Source: Gallionella sp.
GTDB lineage: Bacteria > Pseudomonadota > Gammaproteobacteria > Burkholderiales > Gallionellaceae
Reading direction: 5' to 3'
Assembly: GCA_023259035.1 (NCBI GenBank)
Contig: JAHFRA010000012.1
Span: 1-64,000 of the forward strand
Length of the DNA: 64,000 nt
Shown here: piece after piece, positions 56,377-64,000 of the stretch
Layout of the letters: each line of letters starts with the position of its first letter
Position numbering within the stretch: the first letter of the stretch is position 1
Position numbers and translations under genes: made by a program
Notes under the pieces: generated by a model
The model's input: only the letters and a program-made list of their open reading frames with translations
What the model was told of the DNA's origin: nothing
The model's database searches: none

Positions 56377-59300
56377 ATGGACAGTAAAATAATTCTCGTC
56401 AGAACCAGCAAGGGGAATGATGAGACAAACAACAAAACATCGCTTCTTTCCGGTGATATCAAACGCGCTCTGCTGATGGTAGATGGCGTTGCTAATTTCG
56501 GTGAAATTAGCAAACGTGCTGCGCCCAGCTTGCGTAGTACGCTTGACGAGATGTTCAATGAACTGGAGAAAAAAGGCTTTATTCAAGATAAAGCCAAGGC
56601 TGGCAATATATTAAAAATGGCTGTTCCGCAGAAGATGTCTACGCCGCTAAAAAAACCGGTTGATGATGGTCCTAGCGAACTGGATTTTACCTCAGTGTTT
56701 CGTGCGCCCACCCCGGAGGCGATGGCTGCTGAGGGTGCTAAGGTGCAGGCTGAAAAGCTTAAGGTGGAGGCTGAAGCAAAGGCGCGCGCCGAAGCAGATG
56801 CAGAAGCCAAGGCCAGACAAGAAATCGAAGCTGCAAAACTAAAGGCGCAACAGGAAGCCGAGATGGCGCGCCGCAAGGCTGAGCAAGAGGTAGCCCAGGC
56901 ACGAGCCGAGTTGGAGGCCGCCAAGGTCAAGGCGGCAGCGGAGGCCAAAGCTCGCGCTCTGGCAGATGCCAAAGCCGAACAAGAAGTCGAAGCGGCAAAA
57001 TTAAGAGCGCAACAGGAAGCCGAGACGGCGCGCCGCAAAGCCGAGCAAGAGGCAGCCCAGGCACGAGCCGAGATGGAGGCCGCCAAGGCCAAGGCGGATG
57101 CAGAGGCAAAAGCTCGCGCTCTGGCAGAGGCCAAAGCAAAACAAGAAATAGAAGCGGCAAAATTAAGGGCAAACCAGGAAGCGGAAGCTGCGCGGTATAA
57201 GGCCGAACAAGAAGTGATACGAGTTCGCGCCGAACTCGAGGCAACCAAGGCTAAGGCCGAAGCCGAAGCCAAAGCGCGCGCATTGGCCGAAGCAAAGGCA
57301 AAACAAGAGGCCGAAGCCGCGCGTATCGAGGCTGAGGCAAAAACCCGTGCCGAGGCTATAGCCAGGCAGGAAGTCGAAGCGGCGAAATTAAAGGCGCAAC
57401 AGGAAGCGGAGGAAGCTCGCCTCAAAACCGAGCGGGAAGCTGCCAGAGCGCGTGAAGAAGCCGAACGCCATGCCAGAGAAGAAGCGGAAGCCGCGCGAGT
57501 AAAAGCGGAACAAGAGGCCGCGCGAGTGCGTGCCGAACTGGAAGCGGCAAAAGCGAAAGCCGAGGCAGAGGCGAAGGCACGTGCCGAAGTAGAAGCCAAG
57601 GCCAGGCAAGAAATTGAAGTGGCAAAATTAAAAACGCAGCAGGAAGCAAAGGAAGCTCGCCTCAAGGCCGAACAGGAAGCTGCCAAAGCGCGCAAAGAAG
57701 CCGAGCTTGCAAAGCAGAAAGCGGTGGCCGAAGCCAGAGCGCGTGAAGAAGCGGAAGCTGTGCGGGTGAAGGCGGAGCAAGATGCCGCACGAGTGCGAAC
57801 CGAACTGGAAGCGGCAAAAGCAAAAGCCGATGCGGAGGCGAAAGCCAGAGAAGAGGCAGAGCGCGCGAAACAACAGGTGGCAGCCGAAGCCAGGGAGCGT
57901 GAGGAAGCAGAGCAACGTGCTACGCAGGAAGCTGAAGCGTGGGCAAACTTGAAGGAGCAGCAGGAATCCGAAGCAGCGTTGTTGCAAAATGCACGGGATG
58001 CGGCACAAGCTTCGGCAACTACCAAAGCAAAATCGGAAGCAGGAACAACAGCACGCACTACCAGTGCAACGGTGCTATTTTTTGACGTGGTCGGCTATAC
58101 CAAACAGTCGGTCAACAAACAGATCGAACTCAAAAAGCAATTCAACCAGTTGGTATCGGATTGCCTGAAGTTACAAGGGGATGGTGAACGCATTATCCTG
58201 GATACCGGTGACGGTGCTGCTATAGGCTTTATGCAGCATCCGGATGATGCGCTGGAAGTGGCAATACAATTCCGCAAGACGGTAATGGCGAACCAGCACA
58301 AGGATTATCCGGATCTAAAAGTGCGGATTGGCATTCATCTTGGGCCAGTCAACATCATTCAGGATATGAACGGCCGAAGCAACATGGTGGGGGATGGGAT
58401 TAATGACGCGCAACGCGTGATGAGTTTCGCCGGCACCGATCAAATCTATATTTCCCGATCCTATTACGATTTCGTGTCGCGGCTCAGTGATGAGTATGCC
58501 GATCTGTTTCAATATCGCGGCGCGCAAAAAGACAAACATGGACGGGAGCATCCGGTCTATGAGTTGGTGGATGCAGTGCCACCTGCCGCCGAAGTTGCAC
58601 TGCCGCAGATAGGTGAGCCAACTTCGGAGATCAAGCTGGAACCATTCAGCTTCAAGATGCCAGATGGACTTATCCTGCCTAAAGCAGCAGATAGCCTGGC
58701 ACCTGCAGTACCCCATGAAGAGCCGAAACCACAGCAAGGCGAGGCTGCGCTGATAAGTGATGTGGGAAAGTTTTTACAACCTGAAGAAGCAAAGAAATCG
58801 TCTGCCGCAGAACAGGCCGGGCAAGAAAAATTACCCCCGTCAGGGTCAACGTTTTCACCTGGCACGCCTGAAACACCCCTGCCCAAGGAAGCGGACAAGC
58901 CGGTCGCAAAGTCACATATGCCTTCCGATGCGGAGGTGGCAAAACTTGCGGAGGCTCAGGCAAAGTCTTGGGCAGAGGCCGAACAACGCGCAATCGAAAC
59001 TGCCAAGGAAAACACCGAGCGCGCTGTTCAGCCACAACGCCACCCCTCCCACATTACAACAAAGGACACGGCTGCTGCGCGAGCTGGCCGCAAGCCGATT
59101 CCCTGGGGTATGCTAGGTGCGGGATTATTTGCGCTGTTACTGCTAGCGTTGTTTGCCGCCCCATATGTGTTGCCGATGCGGGACTATGTGCCAAAGATCG
59201 AACAGATGCTTGCCGACAGACTGAAGCAACCAGTGCATATCGGGCATTTGTCCGGACGCTTGTTACCCGCACCGCGTCTCGAATTGAGCGAGGTATCCAT

Positions 59301-60291
59301 TGGTGATGCGAAGCAAATTCAAGCGCGGCAGGCTCGAGTGGACTTTGCATTATCTGCATTATTTTCTGCTGCCAAACCGATTACCGGCGTCAATCTGGAA
59401 GGGGTGCAGATCAACGGTGCGGCATTGCAGCAAATCGCCACATGGTTGCAACAAATCGCCGCCGACACCCGGTATCCGATTGCTCGTATTGGATTGAGCC
59501 AAGGCAAGCTGGAAGCGGACGGTATTCAATTATCTGGTGTCGGCGGTGAGCTGAGTTTTGATCCGGCTGGAAAGTTCATAAAAGCCAAACTTAATGCGGA
59601 GGAAAGCAAGTTCGCGCTGGATATTAACGCCTCGCCAGATAGCAAGCTGCAGATGACAATTACCGTTCGCGCCAGTGCGTTGCCATTGTTGCCGAATTGG
59701 GTTTTTGATGAATTGACTGCCAAGGGTGAGCTAGCCGACAACGAGTTGGTGATTACCGACCTGGATGGTCGTTTCCTGGGCGGCATGCTGCTTGGCGATG
59801 CCCGTATTAACTGGGGTTCAGGTTGGAAGGCTCAGGGGGCACTGGTAGCAAAAACCATTACCACGCAGAACATTAACAAGCTGTTGGGCGGCGATGTGGA
59901 CGGCACGGCGCGCTTCCAAATGCAGTCGACAAGTTTATCCAAGCTCACAGATGCGGCAACACTGGACGGCACTTTTGCCATCAAGAAGGGTGTTATCAAC
60001 GGTTTCGATATTGTTGAAACTGCCCGCCAGCACAGCAGGGAAAGCTTGCCGGGCGGGCGCACTCATTTCGACGAATTGAGCGGTGACTTGTCTTACGCCA
60101 ACGGGGAATATCACTTCAAGCAGCTTAAAATGAGCGCGGGGGTGTTGAATGCGACGGGCACGCTGGATATTTCCAAACAACAATTGTCGGGGAGGATTTC
60201 TGCTGATCTGGCGATGCGTGCTGCAATGGGAACTGTCGCTCTCCAAGTTGATGGAACCACTAGTAGCCCGTCTCTGCGTGCAGTGCGGTAA
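56377..60291 (+). CDS. Giant chimera: coiled coil, class III cyclase domain and AsmA-like domain
   Basis: 1304 residues. About 20-75: a winged-helix-like head (LSGDIKRALLMVDGVANFGE). About 105-555: an unbroken Ala/Glu/Lys/Arg coiled coil with repeats such as AKARALAEAKAKQEIEAAKL. About 560-728: a nucleotide-cyclase domain with metal Asp570 (FFDVVGYTKQS) and Asp612 (DTGDGAAIGF), Asn676 and Arg680 (GINDAQRV). Then a Pro-rich stretch, one membrane helix at about 909-932, and an AsmA/YhdP-like C-terminus (VHIGHLSGRLLPAPRLELSEVSIG) to the end. The product may couple an envelope-spanning domain to nucleotide signalling. I know no characterised protein with this order. Confidence 0.88.
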   Translation: MDSKIILVRTSKGNDETNNKTSLLSGDIKRALLMVDGVANFGEISKRAAPSLRSTLDEMFNELEKKGFIQDKAKAGNILKMAVPQKMSTPLKKPVDDGPSELDFTSVFRAPTPEAMAAEGAKVQAEKLKVEAEAKARAEADAEAKARQEIEAAKLKAQQEAEMARRKAEQEVAQARAELEAAKVKAAAEAKARALADAKAEQEVEAAKLRAQQEAETARRKAEQEAAQARAEMEAAKAKADAEAKARALAEAKAKQEIEAAKLRANQEAEAARYKAEQEVIRVRAELEATKAKAEAEAKARALAEAKAKQEAEAARIEAEAKTRAEAIARQEVEAAKLKAQQEAEEARLKTEREAARAREEAERHAREEAEAARVKAEQEAARVRAELEAAKAKAEAEAKARAEVEAKARQEIEVAKLKTQQEAKEARLKAEQEAAKARKEAELAKQKAVAEARAREEAEAVRVKAEQDAARVRTELEAAKAKADAEAKAREEAERAKQQVAAEAREREEAEQRATQEAEAWANLKEQQESEAALLQNARDAAQASATTKAKSEAGTTARTTSATVLFFDVVGYTKQSVNKQIELKKQFNQLVSDCLKLQGDGERIILDTGDGAAIGFMQHPDDALEVAIQFRKTVMANQHKDYPDLKVRIGIHLGPVNIIQDMNGRSNMVGDGINDAQRVMSFAGTDQIYISRSYYDFVSRLSDEYADLFQYRGAQKDKHGREHPVYELVDAVPPAAEVALPQIGEPTSEIKLEPFSFKMPDGLILPKAADSLAPAVPHEEPKPQQGEAALISDVGKFLQPEEAKKSSAAEQAGQEKLPPSGSTFSPGTPETPLPKEADKPVAKSHMPSDAEVAKLAEAQAKSWAEAEQRAIETAKENTERAVQPQRHPSHITTKDTAAARAGRKPIPWGMLGAGLFALLLLALFAAPYVLPMRDYVPKIEQMLADRLKQPVHIGHLSGRLLPAPRLELSEVSIGDAKQIQARQARVDFALSALFSAAKPITGVNLEGVQINGAALQQIATWLQQIAADTRYPIARIGLSQGKLEADGIQLSGVGGELSFDPAGKFIKAKLNAEESKFALDINASPDSKLQMTITVRASALPLLPNWVFDELTAKGELADNELVITDLDGRFLGGMLLGDARINWGSGWKAQGALVAKTITTQNINKLLGGDVDGTARFQMQSTSLSKLTDAATLDGTFAIKKGVINGFDIVETARQHSRESLPGGRTHFDELSGDLSYANGEYHFKQLKMSAGVLNATGTLDISKQQLSGRISADLAMRAAMGTVALQVDGTTSSPSLRAVR

Positions 60292-60345
60292 TTCTCTTTG
60301 TCAAACATGACGCGCTAAATGTTGCCGCACTCATACAACACCAAA

Positions 60346-60383
60346 GCCGCGTGAATGCCTGGTTTCGTAGGCAATCATGCGGC
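60346..60383. terminator. Hairpin downstream of the cyclase-AsmA gene
   Basis: GCCGCGTGAATGCCT (60346-60360) pairs with AGGCAATCATGCGGC (60369-60383) with one mismatch and one wobble around a GGTTTCGT loop, followed by GTTATTTATG. The T-tract is short, so termination is likely but perhaps incomplete. Confidence 0.65.
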
Positions 60384-60442
60384 GTTATTTATGTCGCTAT
60401 GTTTAGCACGAGCAGGTTAACTCCAACCTGTCAATATTGGCC

Positions 60443-61939
60443 ATGCGCCCCGCTCTCTTAATCACCGTTTTTTTGATTGCCTCCTGCGGGCTTGCCTACG
60501 AACTGGTGGCAGGCGCGCTGGCAAGTTATTTGCTGGGCGATTCGGTCACGCAGTTTTCCACGGTCATCGGCACTTATTTATTTGCCATGGGCATCGGCTC
60601 GTGGTTGTCGAAATATATTGGCGGTCGGCTGGCGTTGCGTTTCGTGCAGGTGGAATTGCTGGTGGGAGTGCTGGGCGGGATTTCTGCGGCGGTGTTGTTC
60701 CTGCTCTACGCCTGGGTGGAAGGGCCGTTCCGCTTGGCGCTATACCTGATGGTGCTGCTCATCGGCGTGCTGGTGGGACTGGAGATTCCGCTGGTGATGC
60801 GCATCCTGCGCCAGCATGTGAATTTCCGCGATCTGGTGTCGCAGGTGCTGACTTTCGATTATCTGGGGGCACTGGCCGTATCGCTGTTGTTCCCGCTGGT
60901 GCTGGCCCCGCACTTGGGGCTGGTGCGCAGTTCCTTCATGTTCGGCTTGCTCAATGTCGCCGTGGCAGTGTGGACGATCCGTTTGTTCCGCGACGAGCTG
61001 CCGGTACGCGCGCTCTACATGCAGTGCTCGCTGGCCGCGCTGCTGCTGGGCGCGGGGTTCGTCGGCGCGGAACGGCTCACCACGCTGGCGGAGGAAAGCA
61101 TGTATGCCGACCGCATCGTGTATACCGAGTCAACGCCCTACCAGCGCATCGTGTTGACGCGCTGGCGCGATGACTTGCGCCTGTTCCTCAACGGCAACCT
61201 GCAATTCAGCTCGCACGACGAATACCGCTACCACGAGGCGCTGATCCACCCGGCGCTGGCCATGTTGCCGCACCCGGCGCGCGTGCTGGTGCTGGGTGGC
61301 GGCGACGGGTTGGCGTTGCGCGAAATCCTCAAGTATCCGGCAGTGCATGAGATCACGCTGGTGGATCTCGACCCGGCCATGACGCATCTGTTTTCGCATC
61401 ATCCCTTGCTCACCCGGTTGAATGGCAATGCGCTCAATTCGCCGCGCGCCCATGTGATCAACGCCGACGCGTTGATCTGGCTGGAGCAGGATGGGGGGCG
61501 CTACGATTTCATTGTGGCCGACTTTCCAGACCCTTCCAACTATGCCGTGGGCAAACTCTATACCGAGGCGTTTTACCGCCTGCTGGATCGCCACCTGAAA
61601 GAAGACGGCCTGGCAGTTATCCAGTCCACCTCGCCGATGTACGCGCGCCGTTCGTTCTGGACCATCGTCGCCACGCTTGAAGCGGCCGGGTTACAAACCT
61701 CGCCTTACCATGCGCTGGTGCCATCGTTCGGCGAGTGGGGCTACATCATTGCCTCGCACCGTCCCTACCGCCCGCCCGCGAATTATCCGATACCGTTGCG
61801 CTCCCTCTCCGCCGCCTCCACGCAAGGGCTGTTTACCTTTCCACCCGACATGGAGCGCCTGCCAGTGGAGGTCAACCACCTCAACAACCAAAGGTTGGTG
61901 CGGATATTCGAGGAAGAGTGGCACGAGGTTATACGCTAA
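60443..61939 (+). CDS. Membrane-anchored spermidine-synthase-like aminopropyltransferase
   Basis: 499 residues: about seven N-terminal helices (from LLITVFLIASCGLAYELVAGALASYLLG), then a soluble domain with VLVLGGGDGLALREILKYP and VDLDPAMTHLF (nucleotide and SAM-derivative binding) and the catalytic-type loop ADFPDPSNYAVGKLYTEAFYR, which keeps both Asp residues of the aminopropyltransferase motif. The start is ATG at 60443. It is 5 nt upstream of a Tat-exported oxidase and shares an operon with speD, so aminopropyl transfer from decarboxylated SAM is likely. The acceptor is unknown. Confidence 0.9.
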   Translation: MRPALLITVFLIASCGLAYELVAGALASYLLGDSVTQFSTVIGTYLFAMGIGSWLSKYIGGRLALRFVQVELLVGVLGGISAAVLFLLYAWVEGPFRLALYLMVLLIGVLVGLEIPLVMRILRQHVNFRDLVSQVLTFDYLGALAVSLLFPLVLAPHLGLVRSSFMFGLLNVAVAVWTIRLFRDELPVRALYMQCSLAALLLGAGFVGAERLTTLAEESMYADRIVYTESTPYQRIVLTRWRDDLRLFLNGNLQFSSHDEYRYHEALIHPALAMLPHPARVLVLGGGDGLALREILKYPAVHEITLVDLDPAMTHLFSHHPLLTRLNGNALNSPRAHVINADALIWLEQDGGRYDFIVADFPDPSNYAVGKLYTEAFYRLLDRHLKEDGLAVIQSTSPMYARRSFWTIVATLEAAGLQTSPYHALVPSFGEWGYIIASHRPYRPPANYPIPLRSLSAASTQGLFTFPPDMERLPVEVNHLNNQRLVRIFEEEWHEVIR

Positions 61940-61944
61940 CGACA

Positions 61945-63570
61945 ATGAACCGCCGCGATTTTCTTAAAACCATGGGTGCGGTTGCCTGCATGTCTGGCTG
62001 CACGCCCCGCGCCGGAGCATTTCCCGAGGGTGAATTGCTGGGTGCATCCGGCATCCTCGGCCACCGTCTGCGCGATGGCCGTCTGCCCGCTCCCGGCAGC
62101 AAGCGCCGCCTCCATATCGCCATCGTCGGCGCGGGCGTGTCCGGCCTATCAGCGGGATGGGCGCTGGCGCGCGCGGGCGTGGACGACTTCGCCGTGCTGG
62201 AACTGGAACCGGAAGCGGGCGGCAATACGCGCGCCGGGCGCAATGCTGTTGCTGCCTACCCGTGGGGGGCGCACTACCTGCCCATCCCCTCGCAGGAGTC
62301 GGTAGCCACGCGCATCATGCTGGCGGAGTTCGGCGTGTTGCAAGGCGACCCATCCGACCCGCGTCCGCGCTACGACGAACTGCATCTCTGTCACGCGCCG
62401 CAGGAGCGGCTGTATATCAACGGGCTGTGGCAGGAAGGGTTGATGCCGCATGTCGGTGCGAGCCAGCGCGACCGCGAGCAGTTTCAGCGCTTCGAAGGGT
62501 TGATGCAAAGTTACAAGCATCGCCGCGACGCGCAGGGGCGCAAGGCATTCGCCATTCCGATGGCGCTGAGCGCACGCGACCCCGATTTGCTGGCGCTGGA
62601 TCAGGTTTCGTTTCGCGATTTCCTGTATGCGCAGGGGTTGGATTCTGCCCCGTTGCACTGGTATACCGATTACAGTTGCCGCGACGATTACGGTTGCACC
62701 GCTGCCGAGACTTCCGCATGGGCCGGGATGCATTATTTCTGCTGCCGCGACGGCGAAGCCGTCAATGCCGCAACCGGCAGTGTGCTTACCTGGCCGGAAG
62801 GAAATGCATGGCTTACGCGCCGTCTTGCGGAAAAAGTTGGAAGCCGTTTACAAACCGGGGCGGTCGTGTTCCGCGTCGAAGAAAATCGCAGCGGAGTGGA
62901 ACTGGATGTTTATCATGCGGGCGAAAATCGCAGCGAACGCATTACTGCCGATCACGTCATCTGGGCAGCGCAATTGTTCGCGCTGCCGCGCATCCAGCAA
63001 GGCTGCCGTGCCGATCTGGCGGCTGCCATCAGCCGCCTGAGCCACGCGCCCTGGCTGACTGCCAACCTGACGTTGCGCGCGCCACCCGCCGCCGCACCCA
63101 CCGGCGCGCCACGATCTTGGGATAACGTGCTTTACGGCACGCCCTCGCTCGGCTACGTGGTCGCCACCCACCAGCACATGCGCGTCAGTTCCGGCCCCAC
63201 CGTGCTAACCTACTACCGTGCACTGGCCAATGAAAAACCCGCCAGCGGACGGCAGCGTTTGCTGCAAACACCGTGGCGCATATGGGCCGAAGACATCATG
63301 CGCGAATTGAGTGCACCGCATCCCGACTTGCCACAGCTGGTGCAGCGCATCGATATCTGGCGCAACGGCCACGCGATGGTGAGGCCGACCGTGGGGTTCA
63401 TCTGGGGCAAGGCGCGCGAATGTCTGCTGCAACCCGGTCGCCGCCTGCACTTGGCGCATGCCGACCTGAGCGGGTTTTCGGTATTCGAGGAAGCGCAGTA
63501 TCGTGGCGTGCTTGCCGCCGAGCGCGTGTTGCGCGCGCTGGTGGTCAAACATGGCAGCCTGCTGGCATGA
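61945..63570 (+). CDS. Tat-exported flavin-dependent amine-oxidase-like protein
   Basis: 541 residues. The N-terminus NRRDFLKTMGAVACMSGC has the twin-Arg motif and a Cys after the hydrophobic core, so it may be a Tat-exported lipoprotein. The FAD Rossmann motif IAIVGAGVSGLSAGWALARAG and VLELEPEAGGNTRAG follow. The C-terminal FAD contact is less clear. The start is ATG at 61945, 5 nt after the upstream stop. The family includes amine oxidases; with speD and an aminopropyltransferase as neighbours a polyamine substrate is plausible but unproven. Confidence 0.85.
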   Translation: MNRRDFLKTMGAVACMSGCTPRAGAFPEGELLGASGILGHRLRDGRLPAPGSKRRLHIAIVGAGVSGLSAGWALARAGVDDFAVLELEPEAGGNTRAGRNAVAAYPWGAHYLPIPSQESVATRIMLAEFGVLQGDPSDPRPRYDELHLCHAPQERLYINGLWQEGLMPHVGASQRDREQFQRFEGLMQSYKHRRDAQGRKAFAIPMALSARDPDLLALDQVSFRDFLYAQGLDSAPLHWYTDYSCRDDYGCTAAETSAWAGMHYFCCRDGEAVNAATGSVLTWPEGNAWLTRRLAEKVGSRLQTGAVVFRVEENRSGVELDVYHAGENRSERITADHVIWAAQLFALPRIQQGCRADLAAAISRLSHAPWLTANLTLRAPPAAAPTGAPRSWDNVLYGTPSLGYVVATHQHMRVSSGPTVLTYYRALANEKPASGRQRLLQTPWRIWAEDIMRELSAPHPDLPQLVQRIDIWRNGHAMVRPTVGFIWGKARECLLQPGRRLHLAHADLSGFSVFEEAQYRGVLAAERVLRALVVKHGSLLA

Positions 63571-63587
63571 AATAAAATGGTGCAATC

Positions 63588-63989
63588 ATGAAGGGATTCC
63601 AGATCATTGCCGATTTCCACCACTGCGCATGCGACGACGCATTGTTGCAGGATGCCGCACGGCTGGCATCCACCTGTCTGGAAGCCTGCGCGCATGCGGG
63701 GTTGACCGTGGTGGCGCAAGCCTTCCACCAGTTCGGCGATGGCTGTCCTCTGGGCGGCGCGACCGGTGCCGTGGTGCTGGCGGAATCGCACCTTGCCGTG
63801 CATACCTGGCCGGAATTGCGCGCCGCCACGCTGGATGTTTACGCATGCAACGTCAGCCAGGATAACGGGAAGCGTGTGCAAGCGCTCTACAACTCGCTGT
63901 ATGCGACATTCCAGCCGCGCCAGGTGCAAAAGCAAATGCTACGACGCGGCGACCTGAACCACCCGTTCAACACGGTATCTGGCAGCTAG
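63588..63989 (+). CDS. speD: S-adenosylmethionine decarboxylase proenzyme
   Basis: Makes decarboxylated SAM, the aminopropyl donor. 133 residues of the short class 1b bacterial type. The self-cleavage site is at Ser67 in AESHLAVHTWPEL, which yields the pyruvoyl group; the conserved Cys in VYACNVS and the His in FHHCACD are present. It lies 17 nt after the oxidase gene, in one operon with the aminopropyltransferase. The window ends 11 nt after the stop, so a further gene may follow. Confidence 0.94.
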   Translation: MKGFQIIADFHHCACDDALLQDAARLASTCLEACAHAGLTVVAQAFHQFGDGCPLGGATGAVVLAESHLAVHTWPELRAATLDVYACNVSQDNGKRVQALYNSLYATFQPRQVQKQMLRRGDLNHPFNTVSGS

Positions 63990-64000
63990 CGGGAGAGGAA

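Noticed and set aside
56583..58058. 491-residue open frame on minus opposite the coiled coil
   Set aside because: It is very rich in Ala/Ser/Cys/Phe, which is what the complement of an Ala/Glu/Lys repeat gives. No ribosome binding site and no recognisable domain.

Overview
The window reads as a chromosomal segment of a betaproteobacterium, probably of the order Nitrosomonadales (Gallionella/Sideroxydans-like). The basis is gene content and order: pyrG-kdsA-eno-ftsB, rne divergent from rluC, a BCAM0308-type stress protein and a yqjD/yqjE/yqjK trio. The species assignment is inference, since no rRNA is present.

Layout. 1-1000: left edge with a possible insertion-sequence end and three very small genes. 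1186-8437 (minus): a complete spermidine/putrescine ABC transporter (potABCD order), then a membrane spermidine-synthase-like protein and an exported Pcm. 8586-18386 (minus): a dense stress-protein cluster with PEBP, three Hsp20 proteins, a hibernation factor, a CBS protein, cytochrome c, OmpA, a Do-like protease, a BCAM0308-type protein, a divergent GroEL, DUF1540, CspA and small Cys-rich proteins. 19032-25293 (minus): recQ, then the housekeeping block ftsB-eno-kdsA-pyrG. 25472-30171: acs and mltD on plus, yqjKED on minus. 30295-44606: an oligopeptide (Yej-like) ABC transporter on minus whose operon is split by an integron (intI at 32559-33539, cassettes to about 38560) and by a plus-strand HD-domain gene. 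44791-50705: two small proteins with the same C-terminus, ygfZ, rne and rluC. 51112-56104: a lipoprotein, a parvulin foldase, and a roughly 3.4 kb AT-rich island bounded by an intact tRNA-Asn and a 46-nt copy of its 3' half. 56377-63989 (plus): a 1304-residue protein joining a long coiled coil, a class III cyclase domain, a membrane helix and an AsmA-like domain, then an operon of a membrane aminopropyltransferase, a Tat-exported lipoprotein-like flavin oxidase and speD.

How the genes fit together. Polyamine uptake lies at one end and polyamine synthesis or modification at the other. The stress cluster combines aggregation control, periplasmic quality control and ribosome hibernation, which resembles persistence under low oxygen or heat. 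The integron has brought in toxin-antitoxin modules and unknown cassettes. Several repeats sit in frame inside genes, most of them in the Yej-like transporter.

The main candidates for something new are the cyclase-AsmA chimera, the GroEL paralogue that has lost Asp52, the integron that interrupts a transporter operon, the repeats accommodated in frame, the tRNA-Asn bounded island, and the two adjacent small proteins ending in RVNTFA.
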